DNA from: Polytrichum commune | Taxonomy: Eukaryota; Streptophyta; Polytrichopsida; Polytrichales; Polytrichaceae | DNA length: 64,000 nt | Reading direction: 5' to 3' | Assembly: GCA_950295325.1 (NCBI GenBank) | Contig: OX485803.1 | Coordinates: 7,256,001-7,320,000, forward strand | In this document: in pieces, positions 51,901-64,000 of the stretch | How the letters are laid out: each line of letters starts with the position of its first letter | Position numbering within the stretch: the stretch's first letter is position 1 | Notes under the pieces: model-generated | The model's database searches: none | What the model saw: the letters and a program-made list of their open reading frames with translations, nothing else | What the model was told of the DNA's origin: nothing | Program-made: the position numbers and the translations under genes

Positions 51901-54900
51901 TTGAAAGACCAGCAAAAATTGGTAGGAACTTCAAATACAGAGTGCAATGACAGTATCGCAGTCCTGCAGTCTGAACTTGCCAATGAAAGGCAGATTGACA
52001 TTAATAAGTGTTTAAGTTCTGAGAGAGAAGATGAAATGAAAGCAACGACAACCCCTATAAGGGAGCCTCTCTGCAACAATAGTAACTTTTTAGATGGTAT
52101 CCATGCCTCACCAGGGAATGGTACTGCAGAACCCACTTCCTTGTCTCTGCCAAGTAGTCCTTCATTGACCAATTCAAATCCATCCACCCCAAAACTTCCC
52201 CAGACTCCAGTTGCCTCCCATTTTGTAGGGTTTCCTGCAGAATCAACTTCTGTGAAAGCTATAACTCCTTCAGTTACACCACAGTTTCCAAAGCATGCAC
52301 TTGAGCAAGGTAGGGGTGAAGGAAATGCCAAGGCTTCCTTAGCGGGTAAACCTCTTTTTAGAAGTGTAACACGTCCACCTCACACTTCTACTCCACACGA
52401 GAAGAGTGTTATAAGTACTCTGCCTTCCACGCTATCAGAGGAATGTCTGGGATCTGGGCCTGTTCTCCAACAGTCTTGTGTGGACCCAGGAGCTTCAACA
52501 AGTGTCACTAGTGTAATTTCAGAAGATTTAGATCCTCAGCTATCTAATCTGGTCAGTGCACTTCCTGTTCCTCCGCAACGTATAGTGCAAGAGCTTCAAC
52601 CTGTCATTGAGGTTAATGCCATTGTTGCAGAACTGATTCGTAAACCTAGGGCTCGAATTGGGGATAGTTCACCATCACCTCTAGTCTCGCCACTGAGTGG
52701 TACCAAGGAGTTGGCAAGGACATCCTCGATTCAAGGCCCAGAGTCTGCAGGAAAGGTTTCCTCGAGGCTTTTGGTAAATGAACGCAGTAGAATGGAAAGT
52801 GAGAATACACCACCCTTGGATGTTAAGGAGTCATCACTTGAGGATGGAGATGAATCACCAAATTCTCTACTGGTTGAAGATGTAAGCATTGTAAATTGCT
52901 GAGGCTGTGTTAGCTAGGATTGTCAATTGTTTCTCTCTGATCAATAATTAAGCATATTGGAACAATATTTGAAATGTCTGAAGAAGGTTAAGATAGCCTT
53001 TCAACATTTCCAGTGATCAGGGCCTAAGAACCAACTTTTGCGTGGCAGGTCAAGGTATGTGATATTTGTGGGAATGCTGGATACGAAGAGATGCTGGCCA
53101 TCTGCTGTAGTTGCAATGAAGGTGCTGAACATATGTAAGTACCTACAATTTGGAATTGTCACCTCTATGCAATGGAAGCTATATGGAATGAACCATTTAT
53201 GTCTATCAAGTATGGGAAAATGTTGTGATAATAATCTGTCCATAACAAACCCTTCAGAAAAGGAATTTGGTAAAATGTGCAAAAATCTTGCAAATTCACA
53301 TGTGCAGGGTCATACACTTCTTTCTGCCTTTCGTGGTTGGTAAATCACACCCTACTTCCTTGGTTGGTAGGTGCTTTGGCCTGTCTGTGACCTCTCCATG
53401 AATGCATTCAACAAGTAGGCTTGGTGGAGGTTTCTCTGTTGTGAAATTGTATTCAGTTGTTACTCCGGCAGCCACTTGACATTCTGGATTAAAGCCAATG
53501 GCCAGAGCCACGGGTTTGGCCAGATTCTCTGAGGTCAATCTGGAGGTTGTTGCAAGGGAAGTAATCTTTGTTTAGAAGGGGTGCTCAAAGTGTTTTGTTG
53601 TTGTGCCAGATATTGCATGCGGACGCAAATGGATTCTTTACCAGATTTTGACTGGTATTGTGAGACCTGCTTGTCGAAGCAAAAGCAGGGTGGCTCAAAA
53701 ACTGGAGAGAGGTTGGTGGCTCCCTCCACACTGGGCCGCTCAGCGTCATTTAGCAGCCGGTCCAAATCCCTATCTGCACAGGGCGGTTCTAGATCCAGAT
53801 TAACAGATCGCCTTAACCACAAAAAGCCCCGTATTGCTCCCGTCAGAAAGTCGCCCTCAAAGGCACCTACTGTACAGACAACAGTCAAAATATTAGCAAC
53901 TGATTGTCTTCCTTATCCCATGGCAAAAAAAATGGCGGTGGAGAGCTCCTCGGGAGCTCCGTCTTCAGTACCATCACCAGCTGTATCACCTCAAATTACA
54001 AACTCTACAGTGCGCCCATTGCTCACACGAGAAAATACATTCAAGTCCAGTCCTGACACAGGGAAAGTGAAATTTTTGGCACCATCAGCTGTGGCCAGTT
54101 TTTCAGGCGCACGAGCAAATGCAGCAAAATCTGCAACTTTAGCTTCACAGTCTTTAAAAGCTGGTGCGATTATTTTGGTCACCCTGGCTATTTTCCTTGT
54201 TTTTTCTATCTTGCCTGCATGTCTGGATGTCATTTCTCCTGTTTCCTCTTGCTCCACTTTGATGTCCACTCTCGTTTCTTTCCATCACATTGGGCTCTTA
54301 TCCTAAAATTCCCTCCGAATCAATTTCTGGTCGTCTGAAGTCTTCTATTTGCTATGGCTTTGACAGAGCCATCTCTATCCATACTCGTTTTTGTGTGGAT
54401 TAAATCCCAGTCCTAGGGGGTCATTAAATGGGAAACTGATAGTCTCCCCAAAGTTTTTGTTTCTGTGTTCTTCTATTACCTTCGATCTCTTCTTGGGATT
54501 TTGCTATGCTTTCTTCTAGTTGGTGGTTTCTTTGTGGATGTCTCTATTGCATGGGTTCAGTTTTCTCTCTCCATCTTTGAACTTATTGTTTGTGGGTTTG
54601 GGTGGGGCTTTTGTTTGTAACAATGTCCTTGGTGACTTTGTTTTGTTGTCAATAAATTTCTGTACCAGTAACTGTGTTTTCAATCTCTAAAAGCGGTACC
54701 TTTTCAGCAGGACAAGCAAATAGCAAGAGCAGGTTTGTGTCATTGAGCAGCATTTCTGAATCAAGCCCACCTTCACATTCGAACAAAGCAACAAATTCAA
54801 GCAGCAGTCGGCCTCCACTCACATCTTCACCCATGCCAGTGCTCACAAAGTCTTCGTCTGGCAAGTTGTCAGCGGACCTCCCTTCATTCCTTTTGAACTC

Positions 54901-57900
54901 AAATTCCAGGCAAGGAAACAGCATGAAGGTTGGTGGTGGGCAGGCAAAGAGTAGCCGAGATGCTAGTGTTTCAGATGCTCCAGTTTGCCCTCCTCACAGT
55001 AAAGAAGGATCAGGGCCTGGTGCTCAGTCTTCAGGTTCAAAGTCCAATGTTTCTTCAATGGTGAGACTTGGGAGGAACATGAGTATTGGTGGTTCACCTG
55101 TGGAACCACGTTCCTTACCTGACTCTCCACGTCCTTCTCTTGATAATGGAAGGAGTTCTCAGCGGACTGCCAGTCCAAGTATGCCAGGTATGTCTACAGA
55201 TGATACCCCAGGTATTATTCTTTTGGAGGTTGTATTTGTTGACAGTCAATAGAGTCATCCTCAAACTCAACATGACTTTTGGTCCGGAGTTGGTTGTTTT
55301 GCATACAACATCTTTCATATTCGGAGAGTTTGCTATGCATGCTTGGAGGTAGTGTGAAGGTTTGCACAACAAACATCCTGTATCAGTTCATTGAGGGTCA
55401 AACTCATTTTGGCATGCCAAGAGGTTCAAAAATGAGTTGGCCCTCTATGAACTGAAATAGGTTGCTCTTCATTTAAAATCAAATACTACCTCCAAGCATG
55501 CTCACAAGTGGAAATTTTTTACTGATAGGGTATGCAAAACAACCAATGAAAAATCATATGGGACCAACTCCCGTCATAAAGTGCTGTAGAGGTACATGAT
55601 AATAGAAATCTTTTGTTATGTTGGGACTTATTTTGTGATGACCATCAAATTGCAGGTTCTGGACCTGCACCAGAGAGTTCCAAACTGGTCACAAGGGATG
55701 GGCCGTCGCCTAAACCTGAGCAAGTTGGTGGGGCTGGGGCAGCAACTGGAAGAGGGTCTTCAACAGATCCTTGCTCTCTTCCCGGGTTCCTAGGAAAGCA
55801 GTCTAAATCAGCGAATGTCTGGAGTGCACCGTGGTTAGGAGCTCCAAACAACACACGCTGTGCCATGTGTAAAGGGGTTGGACATAGCACTCAGGATTGT
55901 CCAAATCGCACCTCTTCACCACTTCCCGAGCAAAAGGTGACAACTGCGGGGTTTTCTATTTCTCCAAACACAAGCCCAGGTGTTGCAGGCATGTTGAAGG
56001 AAGCAGTCCCCACATTCAGCGATATTGATGCTCACGTTCCTGTAGTGGACGTTGTGACAATAGTTCCTACAGAGAAAGTAAGCTCTGGAAGTTCCAATCT
56101 GGCTTTCCAGCAAAGTGGAAAGGAACTAGCTCCCCAAGCAGCTGCCCCCCTTAATAAGTCTGCTGCTATGGACTTCTCCAAGAATGTTGCTGCAGCTCCA
56201 GCGGTGATGATGGACACCATGCCGAAACATTCTGCGAGTTTCAAAAATCACAACATGTCCTCCTCTACTGGCTCCAAAGTTCCTTCATTGCTCAACAGTA
56301 ACTCGTTCCGACAGTTAGTCTCTGGGCAGCAGAGTGCTGCTGATGATGGCTTGCCATTGCTAAATGGAGATGCCCTCATGAATCGCCCTGGTGCAAAGAT
56401 ACCACCTCAAAGTAGTGGTATTTCAACGACACCAAGTAGGACCTACGGTATGGAGGGGCCTCCAGGAGTGCCTGGCATGGAGGCTTGTAATCACGATTTT
56501 GTGCAGAATGCTGATGTGGGTGGTGCTTCAGCTAAGCAGATTGATGGGCTCATGAGATGTGCTCCAAAAGTAGCACAAGGTCCTAAGATGGAGTCTCCAG
56601 ATGCTAGCATACAGCTGCCACCACCACCTCCGATGATGCCTTTACCTAATCGACCAATGTGGGGCCATCGGCCACCTTGGATGGATGGGCCGCCACATGG
56701 ACCTCCACTTCCAGGATCTGGTCCACCTGGACCTGGACCTGTTGGATACCCTCATCCTGGACCAGGAATGGGGTTCCCACCATCAGGAAATTTGATGTAC
56801 GGTCACCATTTACCAATGCCTTACATGACCTCACCTCCACCACCACCTCCTCCTCTTCAACCACCATATGCCCCAACACCCCCGCCTCCGCCTCCGCCCC
56901 CACCTCCACCCCCACCTCCACCCCCACCTCAGTCCCCAGCACCACCTGCAACTCCGACTGCTGTTCCAAGTGATGCGATCGCTTGGCGGTAAGCCTTCTT
57001 TTGACTGGGTATTAACCCTTACAGACCAAGGTTTGTGTTTATATGGGATATGTGACAATTTGTTTGAACTGTGACAATGGTGATATATGTGGTCTGTATT
57101 CGTGTCTTAAGTCATTTACATGGGCTCAAATTCCTCTATAATTCATTTAACATGTATGTACGCTCTGAATGGCATAATGCATTAGATAAGTGGACTCAAT
57201 GTAGATAGGGTCTCTTTTGACATTGTTGGCTAAAAATATCAAGAAGTAATCTCTTTTGTATGACACCTCGGATCTTCCAGGGTTAAAATATGGGCCAAAA
57301 CAGCTGATTCATTTGATGTTACTGTTTCTGAGGCTGGAGTAAGCTGTGTGCATGCAGGAAATGTGTACTGATCATCATTGCTTGTTTGCATTCAATCAGA
57401 GGTGCTTTTGAAGTGTTTGATGGACAAACCACTGTTGTGTTTGATGAGATACTAGCGCATGTTTCTACCCGAGCTGTGGCCAAGGTACATGAAGTTGCCA
57501 CAGGGTTGCCTCAACGATTATGCTTGGAGCAAGTTGAGCGTTCCTTGGAGCTTGAGACCTGGCCACGGCAGTTTAATAATCGGCCCCCCACAGATGGAAG
57601 CATCGCTCTTTACTTTTTTGCCACAAATGGTGAAAGGTAAAATATCTATATCTATATTGGTTGCATTCTTTGTTATCGATTTAATGCACGATGTCTCACA
57701 GGCACAAACAGCCCTAGAACTCTAGGAGTGGCTGTAAGTTGCTAATTAATAAGCAGTAAGGACCTGCAATTTTATTTTCCCATTACATGCACTGGCTTCC
57801 AGAGGATTAGTTTTTTTGTGAGGTATCTGAAATTATACTAAGCTCTATGTATGTGAGGGAAGCCACTATGGCGCTACTTTAGACACATTCAGAGTTTGTA

Positions 57901-60900
57901 ACAGTTGATACTACTTCTTGATTTGCAGCTTCGAGAGGTTTCGGCACAAGTTGGTGGATCATATGGTCAACCATGACCTGGTTTTACGCACTCAAGTGGA
58001 TGATGCAGAACTTCTCATTTTCCCCTCGAGTAAACTACTTGAGCAATTTCAACGTAAGATGTTCAAATTTGAAGTCATGATAACAAATCATTGTATAAAT
58101 GTAGGTTTTCTACTTGACAGGGATTTGAATGCACTGGACAGTGGCTACCTGGGTGTGGTTGCTCTGTGTACTGACCAATAATACAAGGTTGCAGGTGTCG
58201 ATTATACATAGCATGTAGCATATAACTTTCTGATGCTCCAGAACTATCCACCACATCTCGAATCAGATTGAAACATAGGTTCCAGGCAGGAATTAGTGTG
58301 AAAAAGAGGAAGCCTATGTCTGGAAGGAGAAGGTTCAAATCTAAAACCACTGTGTATGTGCAGTAACACTGTTGCAAGTTGGTGTTACATTGATCTATGC
58401 AGGGAAGTTTTGCAATCTGCTGCTTTGCTGTGCTGCTGGTTGATTTTATTATTTTTATTTGATTGATTGGATATTCAGCTACATGATCATTGACACTTAG
58501 TATTATTTGAGTCTAAGTACTAGTTTTCTGATTTACAGGATGGCACGGCCACATGTTTCTCTGGGGTGTATTTCGAGCAAGAAAAGCTACTGTTCCTCCT
58601 GTGGTTGCAGCTGCCTCTATTGAAGCACCAGAAATTAGGCCTGGATCCATACTGAGACCACCTGCAGCTGACCTTGAGCTGAAACCAAAGCTTCTAGAAA
58701 GCTCCAATATGGAAGGTGAGAACACAGGAGAAATGGACATGGAGGTGGACATGGAGGGGGGTAAAGAATGTGGGGTGGCTGATAAAGCAGTGAAACGCTT
58801 GGAGAGTGTTAACAACCGGTCACCAACACCTACTGCACCTCCCGGTGGAGCGATCATCAAGGTGGCAGCAACCTCACCAAAATCTGCAGTCACTGTTTCA
58901 CAACTTCCCTGTGCAGGGTCTGGTAGTATCAGTCAAGGGAAGGTCAAGAACATTGCGAAAGTGGATCTTGACCTCCCACCTGGTTTTGCCCATACCTGGA
59001 AAGATTCATCAAACTCGCAAACCCTTGCTCCTGTTTCAACTCCAACTTCCACTCTAGTTCTGAATCCAGTTCCAAGCCCAGCCCCAGTCTTGACCTCAAA
59101 TCATAATTGTCTATCAGGGGCAGTTCCAGGGTTAACGCTTCCCCCAGGATTTGAGAAGAAGATTGAGGCACTGAAACAGGTGGGTGCTGAATTTCTTGAA
59201 TGTTTATGTGATTGTCATCTTCCACTTGTCTCTTTTTTCTTGTCATTTTCCATGATGATTGTCCTGCAGGGAGCAAGGTAGGAGTCAATCTGATATGGAC
59301 ATACTTTTAAAACTGCTAAGACAGGACAGAACTGCTAAGGCAACAGTCTTTGTGTATAGTCTTAGCAGTTTTGGAAGTATGCCAATACCAGTTTGACTCC
59401 CACCTTGCTCCCAGTGGCTCAACGGAATAGGGAGTATTATCCTATCAGGTGGATGCTGATCTACCAGTATCTAATAGGTAGGATGCTCGACTAAAGTTTA
59501 TTTTTGTTGATTAGCTCTAAATTGCTATGGAGCAGGTTGGTGCCGGGAGCAATGGAGATGCAGAAGCTGGAGAGGGTGGGAGCAGTGTCTTGAAGCGAGA
59601 CTTGAGTTTGAAGGATGGGACAAAGGCTGCCATCAGCACATGGCAGCCTTCTCCTAAGCCTGCACCAAGTCCACGAGAGAATGAATCAAGCCTTCCGACA
59701 AGCACACGCCCTCCTGTAACCAGGATGTCACGTTCGACTTCACGGTCGCCAGGCCGAAGAAAGGATGTCGTAGAAAGAGACCCTGTTAGGGAGAGGCTAG
59801 ACGACAGGGTGAAGGAACGGCAGAGAAGAGATCGGGAATTGAAGCATGGACGTGACAAGTCAAGGGATCGCGGCAGAGAATCACACAGAGACAGAGGAGA
59901 CCGGGAGAGGGATCGCAGACGAGAGCGGGACAGACCACGAACTCGAGACAGGTCGAGGGAACGGGTGAGGTCGAGAGAGAGGGAGAGGGAGAGGGAGAGG
60001 GAGAGGGAGAGAGAGAAGGGGAGAGAGAGGGAGAGGCTTTTGGAGAACAGAGATAAGAGCAGGAAACACAGATCTCGCGACAGTGAGAAAGAGTTGAACA
60101 GCAGCAGGCCCAGGTACAGCAGCAGACGGTCCTGGTCGTGCTCTCGCTCGCGGTCTCCTGCAAGGCGGAAGGTTAGGTCACGGTCTCCTGGTCGGCGAAA
60201 GGCCCGGTCACGGTCACCTGCACGGCAACGGACTCAATCCCCTCCTTCACCCCAAAGAAGGTACTCAAGCTATCGGCAACGCACAAGATCCGTTTCTGAT
60301 TCCCTTGATACGCTGTCTGAGGCCTCTCAGGGGGCGCCAACTCCGGGGACACGGTCATGGAGAGAAGATGGGGACAGTTTACAAGGGAAGAGAAGAAGTG
60401 GGTTGGACAAAGATGCAGGGGATAAAAGCTCCCGGCCTACCTCCCGACCAAAGGCACGACCTACGTCGCGTGTGGTGGATGACACCCGTTCAGAAAGTGC
60501 AGGCGCAAGCAATTCCCGTATAGTTGCAACGAAAGTGAAGACGGTGCCTGTCTCCAGTTCAGTGACACCCGTGCTGGACATGAACGAAGGTGTCAGTGGA
60601 GCTTTCTCGGGAGAAGGTGCTGTTGCATCAACTTCTTTACCTGATCTGAACACACAAAATGAGTCTGTGGAGTCTGGGGTTCTGTTTCACGACTTCTTAC
60701 CTGCAGATGACAGTGGGCCGTCCACCAACCTCGGCACTGCGAGTCCCATTGCGGAGCAACCTTTGTTTCCTGGCCTTCGCTGTACAGTTACTTCAAGCCC
60801 CAGCATAAGGGCGAGCCTTGGGCAAGACAGGGCAGAGCCCTCATCATTTTCCGCTGTTGCTAGGGTGATCACACAACCCGAGTATACAGGGAGCTCTTCG

Positions 60901-61299
60901 GCTGGGTACCAGTTTATCAAGACATCAGAAACAGAGATGGATGACACGGTCGACAATCCCAATCCTGATTTGGAGCTGGCCTTAGGTGGACGAGAGCGGA
61001 CGGTGGAGCTTGTCAAACCATTGCCTTTGTTTGTTCAGCTGCGAGATGTGCCAGCGTTACATTCCAGTAGTCCTGATCTTGCCTTTGGGTTGCATGCTAA
61101 CTCACCAGATTTGAGAGTTGGCTTGTCCACCCCCCACTCACAGGGTAGTGGCATTGGTGCTGGCGCAGCAACTGCCTCCTTGTCATTAAGTCTTGCAGTC
61201 CCTCAGTATAGGAAGGAGGGCAATTCATGGGTTCAGGTAGAGGATGACCACCAAGGCTCATTGGGTTTAGACGATGTCGACTTTACACTGACCCTGTGA
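48947..61299 (+). CDS. large AIPP2/PAIPP2-family PHD-finger protein (13 coding exons)
   Basis: Exons: 48947-49081, 49397-49450, 49704-49761, 49988-50031, 50419-52881, 53049-53134, 53610-54163, 54708-55187, 55656-56988, 57400-57636, 57929-58053, 58539-59179 and 59536-61299; 7,974 nt, 2,657 residues, in frame throughout. Residues 65-112 form one PHD finger (ECYNCGG, CSTCDRGFHASC, VWCCGLC); 922-967 form a second (VCDICGN, CCSCNEGAEHIYC, WYCETC). A CCHC zinc knuckle (CAMCKGVGHSTQDC) lies at about 1360-1373, then a proline-rich tract (about 1620-1730). Residues about 1735-1875 form the family SPOC-like domain (RGAFEVFDG, HVSTRAVAKVHEVA, TWPRQF, ELLIFPSSKLL, FLWGVFRARK). About 2136-2310 is RE/RS-rich. 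Arabidopsis relatives read unmodified H3K4 and work with BAH protein AIPP3 and phosphatase CPL2 in gene silencing; a similar role here is inferred. Exon 4 end and exon 7 donor (GTGCGA) are the least certain boundaries. Confidence 0.88.
55270..55575. mobile_element. about 305-bp foldback MITE in intron 8 of the PHD gene
   Basis: TTGGTTGTTTTGCATAC on the left (about 55288) is matched in reverse on the right (about 55530-55546). Further inverted pairs run inward: GCATGCTTGGAGGTAGT against ACTACCTCCAAGCATGC, and CAGTTCATTGAGGG against CCCTCTATGAACTG. The inverted repeat thus covers nearly the whole element around a centre near 55415. It is non-coding. Confidence 0.8.
59269..59412. mobile_element. 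144-bp foldback MITE in intron 12 of the PHD gene
   Basis: GGGAGCAAGGTAGGAGTCAA at the left end is mirrored by TTGACTCCCACCTTGCTCCC at the right end. The arms (about 55 bp each, including AAAACTGCTAAGAC against GTCTTAGCAGTTTT) enclose a short loop. As transcribed RNA it would make a hairpin of a size similar to plant small-RNA precursors. Confidence 0.8.
59960..60020 (+). repeat. in-frame GAGAGG-type coding repeat (RE tract)
   Basis: A purine-only GAGAGG/GAGAGA microsatellite within exon 13 encodes an Arg-Glu alternating stretch. Hexamer changes here would lengthen or shorten the protein without breaking the frame. Confidence 0.85.
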
Positions 61300-62919
61300 T
61301 ACAGTGTACAGTAGGTAACAATAAGTGCAGGGTTCTTACTAACCTTGGACCATCTTTGAGGGGGTTACTTGATTGGTTCGTCACCAATTTGTAGGTATCC
61401 ATCCATTGTCCCCGCAACGATTCACAATTTTGCAGATTTGTGGAAGTATATTCAATCTGTAGATAGATGATAGATAGACCCTTTAGATTCAGAGCACTCG
61501 GGATGGCGACCCTGGTGATGGACTGACTATGTCGTGTAATTTATGAGCTGTGTGTGGCTCTCTCTGTTTGAAACAATACCTCTGTGACCTAACATGACTC
61601 CTGCCGGCATATTTTGGTCCGGTGTTAGTTGACTTCATGCATTTTGGATCCAGTCATGGTTATCTTCCTCACCAACCTTGGATAACTGCTTGTTTTTTTT
61701 ATGACATGGAGTTCATCACAGTATGTGTAGCTATGGTTTAGGGTTTAGGGATGGTGTGCTACTAGCCTTATAAATTATGTTTGGTCTCGCTGTTGATACC
61801 ATGTGCTTGCCAGTCTAATGTGTCACTGATCAAATCCCTGTCATTCCTAATGCCTTTCTGTCAGTGTGGCGGCCTATATACTTATTCTGCAAAGCAGCTA
61901 GTGGTAGGCTAGATTGGCAATTTGCATTTGAATATCCAGTAAAGGTAAGGTAAGCCTATTACAGACACTTTGAGCATGACAGTCCCTTATCTAACCCGAA
62001 CCAATATATCAAATGTTTCTTTGGATTGACAATAATGCTATGACCACGTCAACATTGAGATTACATGAATCAGAGAAAATCTTATTTCTGTAGAAATGTT
62101 GGAAGCCACAAAGCTCTCTTGATATGCCCTAAGTGTAATAAGGGCATGCAAGTTTGGATGGGGTTTTGTCGTTGAGAGCACATGTCACATCTACATGAGA
62201 TGATACAACCACATGCCATTTAAGATTAGTCATCTGGCCCCAAGTTTTGCACAACATGATTCCACTCACCACCCTCACTTGTACTAAATGTTGTCGCTTT
62301 TACCTCTTGTAATATTGTAGTTGTAATAATGTCGAGGTCACATACCTGTGCATGCAATTGCTCGATGTTGTATGGAATTGGATATCTCCCAATAAATAAA
62401 TAAATTTTATCTATCTATACATATCTATATACATATTGCTTATATTGATAATGAGATTATTTGTATTGGATGAGCACGCATAATATGCATATTATTTGAG
62501 TGCTCATCCTACATAGCATGATTCAACCCTTCCTGAGACATGCTGTGGTCTAGGATTATGTTCAAATATATGTGAAGAAAATATATTCAGCGCATATTTC
62601 TTCGCATCTTGGCACAAAATTCAATGTTCAATCTGAGTTGCTGGGAGCTTCAAGCCCCATGGCACTTGTGCTTCATATATACTCGTGCCAGCGACTGGGC
62701 CTAGGCGGTTTGTGCTTGGTTTCTGGTTCCTATATTGGAATTTTCCACAACCTTCACACCCTCGACTTTGACACTGCAACATCAGTTTTAAAACCATATA
62801 CAAACTTAGTAAGTTAGTACAATGCCATGCCCACTTTTAATAAGGCCATGGGACCATGTACCAAGTATTAATGAAAGTTGGGTACTGGCTCTGTGTGAGG
62901 CACAATAAGCCTAGTCTAG
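61300..62919. other. 3' flank of the PHD gene and intergenic stretch
   Basis: The early part should hold the 3' untranslated region; a GATA-type repeat lies near 61460-61480. Two TTTAGGG-like units at 61738-61752 are too few to be a telomeric tract. A CAATAAATAAATAAATTTTATCTATCTAT stretch near 62390-62418 resembles a retroposon tail, but no matching head was found. No gene seen. Confidence 0.4.
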
Positions 62920-63315
62920 AGTAGAGGCACCTATAACCGATCACTTAAGAGATTCTATGCCATATCCGGAGAAGTATAAGGCGGTACAAATTTTACAATT
63001 TTTTTCCATGTAGGATGATAGAAATAAGGAGGATTACAAATTTTTTGTGGTAATTTTATTCCTTGAATTGAAATTACTGTGAATTTTTGAAGTCAAAAGT
63101 TGGCCCGAACATATTACCAATGTCTAGAGTTTGCCATAACCGCTCATTCCTCCTCACTTTAGCATTCAAAACTAGGACATGTGTCATGGTATTATTGGTT
63201 CAGACTTGATTGTAATTCAATCCCAACTTTATCGATATTCAATCCCAACCTTATTGAAATTATGGTACCCTATAGATTGCTGATGGGGTCTTGGTTGGGA
63301 TTTGGCGCCTCTACT
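62920..63315. mobile_element. 396-bp inverted-repeat MITE, AGTAGAGGCACC family, copy 2
   Basis: It starts AGTAGAGGCACCTATAACC and ends GGCGCCTCTACT. Read on the minus strand it matches the element at 22574-22970 almost end to end (CTATAGGGT, CATGACACATGTC, GTTTTGAATGCTAAAGTGAG, GGTAATATGTTCGGGCCAAC). The two copies differ by roughly one base in six by eye, mostly in the outer third. It is non-coding. Confidence 0.8.
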
Positions 63316-64000
63316 GCTAGTTAAATCATGTTGGAAACACCCTCCCTAGAGCCCATAAACAAACCTAAATTAGGTGGCGTCTACTAAAATGGAAAGAGAA
63401 TACAAGAAACTTAGTTGAAAATGTTTTGTACCCTTGTTCTTGACACTTGAAACAATTCAACCTGAATTTCGTAGAAGTGATGCAATGAAGACAAATCCAT
63501 GGCTCTCCTTGGAAGTGGGAGCATTCCACCACTCTTGTCCTCTGGGCATTGTTCATCTGCAACGATTCATGGAGGTGGTATCTCATGATAGAAAAAGAGA
63601 GCGTATTTATTGTGTGTAGAAATGTCATGCGGGTTAAGTGGTTGTAAACACGATAATTTACAACCACCCACTTGCCCACATGACATGATAGGTTTCTAGC
63701 CCACCATATATTGGGGCCACAACCACTTGAATCAAACAATTGGGACCCACTTATGAGAAATATTGAATCCGTACCAACTTACCTAGATTTAGACAACATG
63801 CAATGTGGTGGCTAGTAACAAAGTCTCCTTTTACAACTCATGGATTCTTACAAGACTAAATTGATTTTATTGGGGTGCTTACTGATTCAGGGAGGACAAT
63901 CACCTACAAAGGGACCAAAAATAGGTGTCAAAGTTGGGTCAATGACAGGAATGGGTACTCCTACCTTAGTTCTATTTCGTTTATGTTTTGAAGCTGGAAA
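63316..64000. other. intergenic stretch at the window end
   Basis: Opposed open frames at 63365-63739 have no recognisable motif. Nothing else supportable. Confidence 0.35.

Noticed and set aside
51687-52331. 214-codon minus-strand open frame
   Set aside because: It lies antisense to the 821-codon exon 5 of the PHD gene, whose frame has the domain continuity; the antisense frame has no motifs.
59517-60163. Minus-strand frames of 113 and 125 codons
   Set aside because: They are the complement of the RE/RS-rich exon 13 low-complexity sequence.
61738-61752. TTTAGGG-like telomeric repeat
   Set aside because: Only two units, too short for an interstitial telomere tract.

Overview
The window looks like nuclear DNA of a land plant. 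It has spliced genes with GT-AG introns, three recognisable plant housekeeping or chromatin genes, and long AT-rich intergenic tracts full of small inverted-repeat transposons. I see no organelle or bacterial features. The gene families do not fix the lineage. The wide gene spacing and the unfamiliar transposon proteins would suit a bryophyte, lycophyte or fern, but that is inference.

Layout. 0.3-1.9 kb: decayed tandem repeats. 2.1-3.3 kb: broken transposase-like reading frame. 6.8-10.3 kb: four-exon gene for mitochondrial ribosomal protein bL34m, with a copy of the end of exon 1 and its splice donor inside intron 1. 12.3-12.8 kb: very basic reading frame on the minus strand, doubtful. 15.08-16.42 kb: 1.34-kb foldback element with 9-bp target-site duplications (Mutator-like). 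16.5-21.4 kb: small inverted-repeat elements around a GC-richer transposon-like coding region. 21.5-25.3 kb: dispersed repeats, two foldback elements and a decayed PIF/Harbinger transposase. 29.3-29.8 kb: foldback element just upstream of the next gene. 30.7-34.4 kb: five-exon gene for a protein phosphatase 2A catalytic subunit of the PP2A-1/2/5 type (306 aa). 36-40.4 kb: more foldback elements. 44.46-44.83 kb: tRNA-derived SINE with perfect 11-bp target-site duplications. 46.0-46.7 kb: 200-bp tandem repeat. 48.9-61.3 kb: 13-exon gene for a very large (about 2,657 aa) PHD-finger protein of the AIPP2/PAIPP2 family. 62.9-63.3 kb: second, inverted copy of the element at 22.6 kb.

The three confident genes are unrelated in pathway: mitochondrial translation, signalling dephosphorylation and chromatin reading. 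I see no operon-like or cluster logic. For each of them I joined the exons by hand; in every case the reading frame stays open to the stop and the total length is a multiple of three.

The most notable content is the mobile-element material: a complete SINE, a Mutator-like foldback element with homopolymer G/C tracts in its arms, several multi-copy MITE families that can be matched within the window, and two foldback elements inside introns of the PHD gene. No CRISPR array, rRNA gene, functional tRNA gene or dedicated defence system was seen.
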